Positions 8,919 through 17,847 of a DNA stretch of 64,000 nt are shown one piece after another. The stretch covers positions 119,489 through 183,488 of the forward strand of contig CABYPW010000003.1 in the NCBI GenBank assembly GCA_902520885.1, given 5' to 3'. The notes beneath the pieces were generated by a model. It had not been told where the DNA came from. It made no database searches and saw only the letters and a list, made by a program, of their open reading frames with translations. The position numbers and the translations under genes were made by a program. The DNA is from an uncultured SAR116 cluster alpha proteobacterium (GTDB taxonomy: Bacteria > Pseudomonadota > Alphaproteobacteria > Puniceispirillales > Puniceispirillaceae). The stretch's first letter is position 1; every line of letters begins with the position of its first letter.

Positions 8919-10205
8919 ATGGAATCCGGCAAACCTAAAAATTCAGAAGGAATACTCGCCCGTCGGGAAAAGAAACTTGCTTTTCTTTTGCTGTCGCCAA
9001 CTTTTCTGTTGGTAGTTGGGATTGTTTTATTTCCTCTTTTTGCAAATTTCTGGATTTCTTTTAAGCCAATATCTCTTGCGGATTTACGCCCGCCAACAAT
9101 CCTTGTTAAGGAGCGTATTAAGGGAAAGCTAGAACAGCCTGGTGAAATTATCAGGATTGAATATAGATATCGCAATTCATCAATGAAATACCCACTTGCC
9201 GATGTGGTCTTTGAAGACAAACTTCCAAAGAGTGTTGAGGTTTTGGATATAAGCCAAAATTGCTCTGTAGAGGAACTTTCTGATGCAAAAATATTTAAAT
9301 GTGTTTTAGGAAATATTGCTCCCAAAGGACGGGGAAAAATAACTCTTAATATTTTTGCAGAAGTTCCATTAAAAAAAGGAAACTTTTCGCTGTCTGATAT
9401 CCAGAGTGATTTTAAGACAACGAATGTGCTTACGTCATTTGAATTTACAGTTAAAAATTATTTGAAGGTTTTCTCTGCTTCGGAATTTATAGAGGTGCTA
9501 AAAATAACCATTTACTATACATTTTTCGGCACGGCAGGTGCTTTGATATTAGGGCTCTTTGCCGCTCAGATAATGCAAAAAGCTTTCCTTGGCAGAGCCT
9601 TCGTAAGAGGTATATTACTTTTTCCATATGTTGCGCCTGTTATTGCAGTAGCTTTCTCATGGGTAATATTATTTGATCCTTTTTCTGGGCCTGTGAATGC
9701 CATGCTAATAGAGTTGGGTATTTCTGAAAAATCAATTAATTTTTTTGGCAAACGAATAACTTCTTTTAGTTTTTTTGGATTGGAAATAAATTTTCCTGTT
9801 GCGCTCTCTATGGTTATCCTTTTTGAAATTTGGCGTTACTTTCCTCTATCCTTTCTTTTCATCTTAGCACGGATGCAGTCTATACCCTCAGATCTTTATG
9901 AGGCAGCTGAGATGGACGGAGCTACCCCATTCCAGCAATTTTGGTTTTTATCAATTCCACACATCATTGGAATACTTGCAGTCCTATTTTTACTGCGATT
10001 TATTTGGACATTTAATAAATTTGATGACATTTTTTTACTTACTGGTGGCAACGCAGGAACTCGAACATTGACTGTAAATGTTTATGAGCAAGCATTTGCT
10101 ATTTCTAACCTTGGAGCTGGTGCCGCTGTAGCTGTCGTTATATTTATGTTTCTTCTGATATTTTCGATTATCTTCATTAAATTTACACCAAGGGATGAAG
10201 GTTAA
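8919..10205 (+). CDS. Sugar ABC transporter permease (MalF type) with a DUF11-like periplasmic insertion
   Basis: The protein has 428 residues, longer than the usual ~300 for this class. TM1 is at about 20-47. Residues 60-172 form a hydrophilic insert with a beta-rich, Ig-like pattern (PGEIIRIEYRYRN, VVFEDKLPKSVEVLD, GRGKITLNIFAEVP) reminiscent of DUF11-type repeats, with two cysteines (115, 128) that could pair in the periplasm. The conventional permease core follows from about 190, with an EAA loop at 328-347 (YEAAEMDGATPFQQFWFLSIP region) for the ATPase. The start has GAGAGGG upstream. It overlaps the next permease start by one base, so the two are translationally coupled. Confidence 0.9.
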   Translation: MESGKPKNSEGILARREKKLAFLLLSPTFLLVVGIVLFPLFANFWISFKPISLADLRPPTILVKERIKGKLEQPGEIIRIEYRYRNSSMKYPLADVVFEDKLPKSVEVLDISQNCSVEELSDAKIFKCVLGNIAPKGRGKITLNIFAEVPLKKGNFSLSDIQSDFKTTNVLTSFEFTVKNYLKVFSASEFIEVLKITIYYTFFGTAGALILGLFAAQIMQKAFLGRAFVRGILLFPYVAPVIAVAFSWVILFDPFSGPVNAMLIELGISEKSINFFGKRITSFSFFGLEINFPVALSMVILFEIWRYFPLSFLFILARMQSIPSDLYEAAEMDGATPFQQFWFLSIPHIIGILAVLFLLRFIWTFNKFDDIFLLTGGNAGTRTLTVNVYEQAFAISNLGAGAAVAVVIFMFLLIFSIIFIKFTPRDEG

Positions 10206-11434
10206 TGGCAATTTGGAGGTCTGGAGTATTTGGAGGTTTACTAGCTGGCGCGATATGGAGCACGCTGTGGTATACTCTTTCGTGTGTGGCTCTAATTGTT
10301 GGGTCTGGTTCTTCAATTAATTTGGAGATAGGTCCTGCATTAATCACTGGTATGCTAATAGGTCTTCTTAACGTAATGTATAAGCCAATTAACGTAAAAA
10401 TATATTTTATAGTTGGAACTCTATTTACTTTATTTTTACTAATTCTCTGTTCATTTGGGCAACCTTTTGGCTCTCAACTTCCTATAAACGATTGGCACAC
10501 AATGATTTCAACGTTGATTGTTTCTGCGCTGATATTTTATTCTATTTATTGCACTGTTGGCTCTTTAACCGCAGGGCTCCTGACGAGATATTTTGCAGAG
10601 GCATTTTATACGAGATTAATTTGGGGTCTTGGACTTATTTTTTTTATACTCATAGTTACTATTCCATTTTACGTAATGATTATGACTAGCTTTAAAAACC
10701 AGAGGAGCCTGCTAAAGAACCCTCTTGACCTATCAATAGATTTTTCTGCAGGCCCAGAAAAATTATTCAATTCATATATAGAATTATTTGTAAAATATGA
10801 TTTTTTAACTTTGTTACTTAACTCAGCTTTTGTATCTGTAGTTACTGTTTTAATAACTCTTCTTTTTTCAATTCCTGGTGCTTATGCTGTAGCTAAATTA
10901 AGATTTCCGGCTCGTGAATGGTTGTCAAGCTCAGTTCTCCTAATTTATTTAATACCAGCAATAATTCTTGTAATCCCACTTTATTCGGTTTTTAGTCAGC
11001 TAGGTTTGCGCAATACTTTGTTTGGATTATGTATCGTCTATCCAGCCACTACTATACCTGTGGCTTTGTATATGTTGCGTGGATATTTTGCTGGATTGCC
11101 AAGTGAACTCGACGATGCAGGTTTGATGGATGGGCTGACCAGGTGGCAGATAATTATTAAAATATCGATACCGCTTGCGATACCTGCAATTGCTTCTGTC
11201 GCGCTCTACGTTTTTATGATTGCTTGGAATGAGTTTTTATTTGCTTTCATGTTTTTAGACGACATTAAGATCTTTACCTTATCAAGAGGTATTGTATCAT
11301 TAGATTCAACGGAAGTTCCAAGACAGCATTTAATGGCAGCGTCAGTAGTCGCGACAGTTCCAGTGCTATTTATTTTTCTATGGTTTGAGAAATTTCTTGT
11401 TTCCGGACTCACTTCTGGAAGCGTGAAAGGTTAG
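10205..11434 (+). CDS. Sugar ABC transporter permease (MalG type) with an N-terminal multi-TM extension
   Basis: The protein has 409 residues where about 280 is normal. The C-terminal ~275 residues are a standard MalG-like permease: a first helix near 139-160, the FYVMIMTSFKN segment that follows it, and an EAA loop at about 301-322 (ELDDAGLMDGLTRWQIIIKI). In front sit about 120 extra residues with three or four hydrophobic helices (roughly 8-32, 42-58, 65-83, 99-122) and a Gly-rich GGLLAGAIW start. Its ATG overlaps the stop of the first permease. The extension has no recognised counterpart; it could assemble with the inserted domain of the partner permease. Confidence 0.9.
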   Translation: MAIWRSGVFGGLLAGAIWSTLWYTLSCVALIVGSGSSINLEIGPALITGMLIGLLNVMYKPINVKIYFIVGTLFTLFLLILCSFGQPFGSQLPINDWHTMISTLIVSALIFYSIYCTVGSLTAGLLTRYFAEAFYTRLIWGLGLIFFILIVTIPFYVMIMTSFKNQRSLLKNPLDLSIDFSAGPEKLFNSYIELFVKYDFLTLLLNSAFVSVVTVLITLLFSIPGAYAVAKLRFPAREWLSSSVLLIYLIPAIILVIPLYSVFSQLGLRNTLFGLCIVYPATTIPVALYMLRGYFAGLPSELDDAGLMDGLTRWQIIIKISIPLAIPAIASVALYVFMIAWNEFLFAFMFLDDIKIFTLSRGIVSLDSTEVPRQHLMAASVVATVPVLFIFLWFEKFLVSGLTSGSVKG

Positions 11435-11436
11435 AG

Positions 11437-12732
11437 ATGGATAAAATGATAAAAGAAGCAATAAATGTTTTAAAGGAAAATGATCGAGGTGGTTACACAG
11501 TACCAACAAGCAGATTATATCCTTTTCAATGGAATTGGGATTCAGGTTTCACAGCATTAGGATTATGGCATATCAATAAATGGAGAGCCTGGTTAGAAAT
11601 CATATCATTGCTCGACGCACAATGGGAAAATGGTATGATCCCTCACATTGTGTTTAGACAAAATGACCCAGATTATTACCCCGGTCCAGATATCTGGCTT
11701 AGCAATAACGAGCCACCCACTAGCTGTCTTTCGCAACCACCGGTGCTTGCTTCGGTTGTATTGCAAATGGTTGAGAAAGGCACTCCTTATGATTCCAGAA
11801 AGGCTAGAGAAATTTTTTCTCGTTTGATGGCAAGTCATAGATGGTTCATGGAATCCCGTGACCCAGAAAATAGTGGAGTAATCGCCACAGTGCATCCCTG
11901 GGAAACAGGGCGAGATAATTGTCCTGATTGGGACATGGGCCTAAAAAATGTAGAAGTGCCAGACGAACTCGAAAGTTACACAAGACGGGATACCATGCAT
12001 GTGGAAAACCAACAACGTCCAACGCAAATAGAATATGATAAATACATGTCGATAGTGCATTTCGGTAAAAAAGTTGGATGGGATAACAATGTTTTATACA
12101 ACGAAGGTCCATTCCTAATGGCAGACCCAGGTATTCAATTTATTTTGCTTCGTGCTACCAAAGACCTGCTTCAATTGGCAACCCATTTGAAAATGGGTGA
12201 AGAATTAAATGAAATTAACAACTGGGTCGATTTATTAACAACAGGTTCGCAATGGTTGTGGAACGAAACAGTGGGCGGGTTTTGCGCTAGAGACATTCGA
12301 ACCGGAAATTTTAGTGACGGCATTACAAATGCATCTATGCTTTGTTTTTATGCCAATGTTGGAAATGAGTTGCAGCAGAAAAAAATGGGTGCGCATTGTG
12401 AGCGGATATTAAAAAAATGTAAGTATGCCTTTCCTAGTTGGGATCCTGAGCATAAAAGTTTCGATAAAATTCGTTATTGGCGTGGCCCTATATGGTTAAT
12501 TATGAATTATATGATTGGAAAAGGTCTTAAGGAGCAAGGTTTTGATATGCTTGCTAAAAGAATTATTGATGACACTAAAAGTTTAGTCGATGAATCTGGA
12601 ATGGCAGAATACTTCGATCCCATAGAAGGTAGTCCTCTTGGAGGAAGAAATTTCTCCTGGACGGCTGCTATTTACCTTGAAATGAGTTCTGCTGAAGGTT
12701 CAGAACCAATAATAAGTAATTTGGCGCTGTAA
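11437..12732 (+). CDS. GH63-type mannosylglycerate/glucosylglycerate hydrolase
   Basis: The enzyme hydrolyses an alpha-glycosyl-glycerate into hexose and glycerate. It has 431 residues, no signal peptide and the (alpha/alpha)6 pattern of GH63. Diagnostic stretches are DRGGYTVPTSRLYPFQWNWD at 16-35, NGMIPHIVF at 65-73, HPWETGRDNCPDWD at 153-166 and GMAEYFDP at 388-395. By comparison with characterised bacterial enzymes, D160 would be the general acid and E391 the general base. It lies two bases after the permease gene, so the solute is imported intact and cleaved in the cytoplasm. Mannosyl versus glucosyl preference cannot be read from sequence; the nearby phosphomannose-isomerase-type cupin slightly favours mannose. 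Confidence 0.85.
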   Translation: MDKMIKEAINVLKENDRGGYTVPTSRLYPFQWNWDSGFTALGLWHINKWRAWLEIISLLDAQWENGMIPHIVFRQNDPDYYPGPDIWLSNNEPPTSCLSQPPVLASVVLQMVEKGTPYDSRKAREIFSRLMASHRWFMESRDPENSGVIATVHPWETGRDNCPDWDMGLKNVEVPDELESYTRRDTMHVENQQRPTQIEYDKYMSIVHFGKKVGWDNNVLYNEGPFLMADPGIQFILLRATKDLLQLATHLKMGEELNEINNWVDLLTTGSQWLWNETVGGFCARDIRTGNFSDGITNASMLCFYANVGNELQQKKMGAHCERILKKCKYAFPSWDPEHKSFDKIRYWRGPIWLIMNYMIGKGLKEQGFDMLAKRIIDDTKSLVDESGMAEYFDPIEGSPLGGRNFSWTAAIYLEMSSAEGSEPIISNLAL

Positions 12733-12737
12733 ATATC

Positions 12738-13802
12738 ATGGCTTCAATAGAACTCCAGCAAATTCATAAATGGTTTGATACTCTTCACGTAATAAATGGA
12801 GTGGATTTATCAATCCAAAAAGGAGAATTTGTTGTTTTTGTTGGACCATCCGGTTGCGGAAAATCAACATTACTTCGCATAATTGCAGGTTTAGAGGATG
12901 CTACCAATGGAAGTGTTTTAATTGATTCGAAGGATGTAACTGGAAACCTTCCATCGGAACGGAGTTTAGCAATGGTTTTTCAATCTTATGCCTTGTACCC
13001 GCATATGAATGTAAGGGAAAATATTGGGTTTGCTCTGAAAACAGCAGGGGTTGAAAAAAAAATTATAGAAAAGAAAGTAGATCAAACAGCTAGAATCCTC
13101 GAATTAGAACCTTTATTGGATAGGCTACCCAAACAATTATCTGGCGGACAAAGACAACGTGTTGCGATAGGAAGAGCAATCATTCGAGAGCCAAAGGGTT
13201 TTTTATTTGATGAGCCGTTATCAAATTTAGATGCTGCTTTACGTGTAAATATGCGACTTGAAATTTCTCGTCTTCATAAAAAGTTAGGAATAACGACTAT
13301 TTATGTGACCCATGATCAAATAGAAGCGATGACACTTGCAGATCGAATAGTGGTGTTAAATGAGGGGGAGATAGTGCAGGAGGGAACACCACAGGTTCTT
13401 TATAACAAGCCAAATAGCTTATTTGTTGCGGAGTTTATTGGTAGTCCAAAAATGAATATAATACCCTGTCATGCTAAAAATGGAAAAATAATATTGCATT
13501 TAGAAAAAGAGTTAGAAACGAAAATAAACTGCCCAAATAAAAAAATCTCAAGAATTGGCGTTAGGGCAGAGGCTATTTCTTTAACTGACTTACAAAATGC
13601 AGAATTAATCGGAGAATTGGCTTTGTGCGAATATTTGGGGTCAGAGCAATTTGCATATGTAGATTGTGGAAATGGTATACTTATAACAGTTCGAATAGAG
13701 CCCGATGTTAAAATAAAAATTGGGAGTAGGGTAGGATTGATCCTAAGTTCATCCTCGTTGCACTTATTTGAAGAGAGTGGTTTAAGGATTGAAGCCAGTT
13801 AG
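12738..13802 (+). CDS. Sugar ABC transporter ATP-binding protein (MalK/UgpC type)
   Basis: The protein has 354 residues. Walker A is at 36-43 (GPSGCGKS), the Q-loop follows at about 82, the signature LSGGQ is at 134-138, Walker B with FLFDEP is at 155-160, and the H-loop lies in VTHDQIEAM. The C-terminal ~120 residues are the OB-fold regulatory domain typical of carbohydrate importers. The gene starts five bases after the hydrolase and completes the transporter with the binding protein and two permeases. It powers uptake at the inner membrane. Confidence 0.93.
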   Translation: MASIELQQIHKWFDTLHVINGVDLSIQKGEFVVFVGPSGCGKSTLLRIIAGLEDATNGSVLIDSKDVTGNLPSERSLAMVFQSYALYPHMNVRENIGFALKTAGVEKKIIEKKVDQTARILELEPLLDRLPKQLSGGQRQRVAIGRAIIREPKGFLFDEPLSNLDAALRVNMRLEISRLHKKLGITTIYVTHDQIEAMTLADRIVVLNEGEIVQEGTPQVLYNKPNSLFVAEFIGSPKMNIIPCHAKNGKIILHLEKELETKINCPNKKISRIGVRAEAISLTDLQNAELIGELALCEYLGSEQFAYVDCGNGILITVRIEPDVKIKIGSRVGLILSSSSLHLFEESGLRIEAS

Positions 13803-13917
13803 ATAATACGTCCGAATTGACAGGATTATTGGATGATTACGAAAGAATGTTTTAGACTAATTAGCAGTAAGGGAAGAATGGATTCAGAATAAATAAAATT
13901 ATAGTTTGGACTAATAT

Positions 13918-14208
13918 ATGGAAATTGGAGAGCGCCCTTGGGGTAGGTATGAAGTAATTTCGGAGAGCTCTGGATATAAAGTGAAGAAAATAGTTGTTAA
14001 TCCAGGGGGAAAACTATCTCTTCAATCCAATGAACATCGCTCAGAACATTGGATAATAGTGTTCGGTGTAGCAAAAGTTACTATTGGAGAAACTGTTCAA
14101 ATGCTAGATGCAGGGAAGTCAGTTTACATTCCACTTGGAAGCAAGCATCGCCTCGAAAATGAAACAAATGAGCGCATGGAATTAATTGAAGCGCAACTAG
14201 GGACTTAA
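13918..14208 (+). CDS. Stand-alone phosphomannose-isomerase type II C-terminal cupin
   Basis: The protein has 96 residues, matching only the C-terminal cupin domain of mannose-6-phosphate isomerase/GDP-mannose pyrophosphorylase: RPWGRYEVI at 6-14, GGKLSLQSNEHRSEHW at 30-45 and YIPLGSKHRLEN near the end. In canonical members the LSLQ segment continues with a His pair that binds the metal; here N38 stands at the first His position while H40, E43 and a later His are kept. It lies 115 bases after the ATPase gene, probably in the same operon. It may isomerise the released hexose phosphate or be a sugar-binding regulator; activity is uncertain because of the altered ligand. Confidence 0.75.
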   Translation: MEIGERPWGRYEVISESSGYKVKKIVVNPGGKLSLQSNEHRSEHWIIVFGVAKVTIGETVQMLDAGKSVYIPLGSKHRLENETNERMELIEAQLGT

Positions 14209-14304
14209 TCTAAGCGAGGATGATATCAATCGTTATGAAGATATGTATAGTCGATAAAAAAGTTTTATTTATTAATTAGTTCTGATGCGGTAAGATAAAT
14301 TTTT

Positions 14305-16011
14305 TTATAACCAACCTGGTGATGTTCTTGTCGTGAATCCAGCTATAGCCGCCTCCACACAATCCTGAAGATTTGATAGCCTGGCATGCCTTCCGGAGAG
14401 CCCATGAGCGTAATGTGCATATTTTCCAGAATTCGTAATTATATTTTTAGTTTCTGGCGGAAAGACTGGTTCTGTAATAGAACACCAACAAATATCGGAT
14501 ATGATCTGGACTTTAGAATTTAAAAGTTGTTCATAGATTCCTTCTTCTTTCAGCAGATTAAGCGTTTGTCTGCCAACAGTAATAATCATTTTCGTATCTG
14601 GATGACATTTCCTTTCTGAGAAATAGTTTTTAATTTTCTTCACCTCTTCAAAAGAAGCATGGGGGCTTCCAATTGCAACAAGATCAATTGATGTCTCACC
14701 CTTATTGAGGGCATACCAAGCTCGTTCTATGGTATCATAGTCAATAATATAAGTTTTTGATTTTGATGAAGGTAAAATATGCGCCTCTGGCGTGTGCCCT
14801 GATATATGAAGCATTGGTGCGCCGGAGGTGGTTCCAAATGCAGCACAAAGCGATTTAAAATCGTCTAATTCCGGATCAAAGTGTTCAAGTCCAGTTATCA
14901 ATGGAATTTTGTTGGGGGATAATTTGCCAGCAACCCATCCAATTACAGACCAAAATGAATCGTCAGGTTTTATATTTGGAATTTCTGCAGAAATAATTGT
15001 TTCTGGTATTCTTCCTTCATCTATGTATACCCCGGATTTTGGCGCTCTTCCTGTCATAGCAATAAATAAATCGAGATAGTCAGGATGCTTTAATGTTCTT
15101 GCACCTAATATACTGTTTGCGAAGACAACTGCATTTGACTCAGACCATCCGATGTTTTCCCCAAATTTTGGTTTTTCTTCTAATAAGTAGGGAGAGCATG
15201 TAAAAACAGGTTTTGCACCCATTTTGACATAGGCATCAGCAAGCTTACTTGCTTTGTTTCCAAAATCTTCAGGGATCATTTGAGAAAGCCAATTTTCACG
15301 ATCTACTGAGATTGCGTTTATAGTTGTTGGAATTCGAACTTGTGCCCCAAGAGCAGCCAATTTTTCAGCAAAAATTAAATTTGCTGAATGCGCTAATATG
15401 CACCCATCTATGTGTCCTTTATGTATATCAATTAAAGTATTAGTATCGTTTGCAGCAGCCATTAAACAAATAATTTCCATGGCTGTTTTGGCAGCATTTC
15501 CATATTTGCCAACAAGAATATCTTTATCGTATTTTGATAAATACAGGTGTTCTGTTTTAATAACTGTGAGTTCAAAATCAAAACCATCAGTTTGTAATCT
15601 ATTCCTATGTATTGTTGCCCAACTAGAATTTCTAAGTATTAAGTAATGTTGTTTTTTTAATTTAATGATAGGTATAGGTTTTTTAAAAATCCTTTCGGCA
15701 ACAAGAGCTCCAAGACTAAGTATTTCTTCAGCCTCGTGGAAAATAATTGCAGCGGGCGCAATATTTTTTAAACATAATTCCAATAAAACACCGCTGCCAC
15801 TGCAGGAGCCTCGTGAGGAGGGCATCATTAATATTTTTCCAGATATGTTTTGTTTATAACAAGGATGATGGATATCAATAATGGTTCCTGTTTCTGGGTC
15901 GACTCCTCCCCAAAAACTTAAACCTTCTGGGCATAATAAAATCTCACCAGAGATATCTGCTTGGATGAGAATTTTCCCATCTGATTTATTTTTATTTTGT
16001 GATGAAGCCAT
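14305..16011 (-). CDS. Aconitase X, fused small and large subunits; probable cis-3-hydroxy-L-proline dehydratase
   Basis: The protein has 568 residues. Residues 11-135 are the swivelling small domain (DUF126), with CPEGLSFWGG and MPSSRGSCSGSG (63-74), the latter containing the active-site serine region. Residues 150-568 are the large DUF521 domain, with YGNAAKTAMEIICLMA, cysteines for an Fe-S cluster and the late ICWCSI segment. Bacterial fused aconitase X enzymes have been characterised as cis-3-hydroxy-L-proline dehydratases giving pyrroline-2-carboxylate. The gene is divergent from an amino-acid ABC transporter and lies 9 kb from a hydroxyproline cluster, which fits. A pyrroline-2-carboxylate reductase is not present in the window. 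A different hydroxy-acid substrate remains possible. Confidence 0.85.
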   Translation of the reverse strand: MASSQNKNKSDGKILIQADISGEILLCPEGLSFWGGVDPETGTIIDIHHPCYKQNISGKILMMPSSRGSCSGSGVLLELCLKNIAPAAIIFHEAEEILSLGALVAERIFKKPIPIIKLKKQHYLILRNSSWATIHRNRLQTDGFDFELTVIKTEHLYLSKYDKDILVGKYGNAAKTAMEIICLMAAANDTNTLIDIHKGHIDGCILAHSANLIFAEKLAALGAQVRIPTTINAISVDRENWLSQMIPEDFGNKASKLADAYVKMGAKPVFTCSPYLLEEKPKFGENIGWSESNAVVFANSILGARTLKHPDYLDLFIAMTGRAPKSGVYIDEGRIPETIISAEIPNIKPDDSFWSVIGWVAGKLSPNKIPLITGLEHFDPELDDFKSLCAAFGTTSGAPMLHISGHTPEAHILPSSKSKTYIIDYDTIERAWYALNKGETSIDLVAIGSPHASFEEVKKIKNYFSERKCHPDTKMIITVGRQTLNLLKEEGIYEQLLNSKVQIISDICWCSITEPVFPPETKNIITNSGKYAHYAHGLSGRHARLSNLQDCVEAAIAGFTTRTSPGWL

Positions 16012-16302
16012 ATGGTTGACAAGTTTAATTGAAAAAATTGATTAATTTTAGTTTTGAAAAATTAAAATAAAAATTCACTCTTTTATGCTAATAATATGAA
16101 GAAAAATTCTATTAAAAACAACTCAATAGAGAAATTAAAAACAATTGATTTTCTTACATATCTAAAATCTCTAAATAAAACATTTTTTTATCATGCTAAA
16201 TAGCTACTCCTCATCCGGTTAAATAATTCTCTGCTTGCATTAAAACTCAAATGTGCCACAGTTTTTGTCTGAGTAATTTTGTTAAACCAAGAGGAGAACG
16301 AT

Positions 16303-17103
16303 ATGCTTAAAAAATTAATAGGAATTTCGCTAGCATCTATTTTATTTGCAGCTCCATTAGCAGCTGATACCCTAGATGATGTTATAGATAGAGGCACTCT
16401 GAGATGTGGGGTCGTTCTTGATTTTCCACCAATAGGGTATTTCGATGCTAATAATGAGCCGGCTGGATTTGATGTTGAATATTGCAATGATATGGCTGCA
16501 GCCCTGGAAGTAGATGTAGAGATTTTATCGTTAACATGGTCGGAGCGACTTCCTGTAATTGTAACTGGTCGTGCAGATGTGGTTTTTGGAGCAACTTCAG
16601 ATAGCTTATCACGGGCAAAAACTGTTGGATTTTCAATTCCATACGCTATTTACTACGCGCAAGGAGTTGTAAACTCTAATAGCGGTATAAAAACATTTGA
16701 TGATATTCGCGGGAAGCGTGTTGCTGCAGCTGTTGGCACAGTACCAGAGCAAGAATGGCTCAAAATTGCAAAAGAGTGGGGAGAGGAAAATCTTTATCAA
16801 GGTTACCAATCAGAGAATGAGGTTTTTCTTGCTGTAGCTCAGGGTAAAGCTGACCTTGGTATTACAACAAACACTGCAGTCAAACCCATTACAGAGCAAT
16901 ATGATAACATTGATGCAGGACCTAGAATGCCATGGACAACTGATTATACTTCAGTTGTTGGCAAGCGGACTGATATAAGTTGGCTTAACTACTTAAATCT
17001 TTTTGTAACACATCAGGTGAGGTCTGGACGTTATCAAGAATTATGGGGTAAATTTGTTGGTGGCGAAGCACCAGAACTTAGAATCCCTGGCGTGATGTAC
17101 TGA
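16303..17103 (+). CDS. Amino-acid ABC transporter substrate-binding protein (family 3)
   Basis: The protein has 266 residues from ATG 16303, which has GAGGAG at 16291-16296. The signal peptide is MLKKLIGISLASILFAAPLAA. The mature part begins DTLDDVIDRGTLRCGVVLDFPPIGYFD and has PAGFDVEYCNDMAAAL and GRADVVFGATSDSLSRAKTVGFSIPY, the hallmark of polar amino-acid binding proteins. An in-frame ATG at 16279 would bury the signal peptide and is rejected. With the divergent aconitase X gene, hydroxyproline or a related imino acid is a reasonable ligand guess, not proven. Confidence 0.9.
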   Translation: MLKKLIGISLASILFAAPLAADTLDDVIDRGTLRCGVVLDFPPIGYFDANNEPAGFDVEYCNDMAAALEVDVEILSLTWSERLPVIVTGRADVVFGATSDSLSRAKTVGFSIPYAIYYAQGVVNSNSGIKTFDDIRGKRVAAAVGTVPEQEWLKIAKEWGEENLYQGYQSENEVFLAVAQGKADLGITTNTAVKPITEQYDNIDAGPRMPWTTDYTSVVGKRTDISWLNYLNLFVTHQVRSGRYQELWGKFVGGEAPELRIPGVMY

Positions 17104-17121
17104 TCCAGCTACAAATTTGAT

Positions 17122-17154
17122 TTCCCCGCAGTCAAAAAATTCTGATGCGGGGAA
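17122..17154 (+). terminator. Intercistronic hairpin after the amino-acid-binding-protein gene
   Basis: GC-rich arms TTCCCCGCA and TGCGGGGAA (9 bp), extended inward by TCA/TGA with one bulged base, lie 18 bases after the binding-protein stop. They are followed by an A-rich then T-rich stretch (AAATTTTTCT). The stem should partly terminate or protect the upstream message, making the binding protein more abundant than the two permeases and ATPase that follow. Confidence 0.75.
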
Positions 17155-17171
17155 TCTAAGAAATTTTTCTG

Positions 17172-17834
17172 ATGTTTGACTATAATTTTCACTGGCGTCC
17201 TGTATTGAAAAGCTTACCAGATTTGCTTGAAGCAAGTCTTGTTACGTTGCAAGTGGCAGTGTTATCAATGATTATAGGAATTATAATTGGATTATTTTTA
17301 TCAATTATCAAATTGAAGGCAAAAGGACCACTTCAATGGTTTGCGAGTTGCTGGATTGAGCTAGCTAGAAATACCCCCGCTTTATTTCAACTTTTTTTCT
17401 TTGGATTTGGACTCGGAGCATTGGGGATTCACTTAACTCCATTTTTTATTGTTTTAGCTGGATTAACCTTTAATAATGCAGGCTATCTTGCTGAAAATTT
17501 TCGAGGGGGTTTCAATGCTGTTCCAGAAACACAAATGAAAGCCGCTAGAAGCTTGGGAATGAATTTATGGCAGGCATATACTCGAATATTAGTTCCGCAA
17601 GTATTAAAAATAGTCTATTATCCCATGACTAACCAATTTGTTTGGGCAGTTCTTATGTCTTCTCTAGGTATGTTGGTTGGTTTTCGTGAATTATCAGGTG
17701 AAACTCAGTTTTTTGCTAGTAAGACATATAGAATTTTCGAATATTTCGCAGCAGCTGCAATAATATATTACCTCATGGTTAAGCTAATTTTATTTGTCTC
17801 AAGAGTTCTTGCAACTCGTTTATTTCGGTATTGA
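17172..17834 (+). CDS. Amino-acid ABC transporter permease, first subunit (HisM/GlnP type)
   Basis: The protein has 220 residues, the usual length for this class. After a short cytoplasmic start there are about five hydrophobic segments. The family signature region [36 protein letters not shown], which contacts the ATPase, lies at about 113-150. WIELARNTPALFQLFFFGFG is typical of polar amino-acid importers. It stands 68 bases after the binding protein, behind the hairpin, and 13 bases before the second permease. It acts in the inner membrane as half of the pore. Confidence 0.9.
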   Translation: MFDYNFHWRPVLKSLPDLLEASLVTLQVAVLSMIIGIIIGLFLSIIKLKAKGPLQWFASCWIELARNTPALFQLFFFGFGLGALGIHLTPFFIVLAGLTFNNAGYLAENFRGGFNAVPETQMKAARSLGMNLWQAYTRILVPQVLKIVYYPMTNQFVWAVLMSSLGMLVGFRELSGETQFFASKTYRIFEYFAAAAIIYYLMVKLILFVSRVLATRLFRY

Positions 17835-17847
17835 TAATAGGTCTTGA

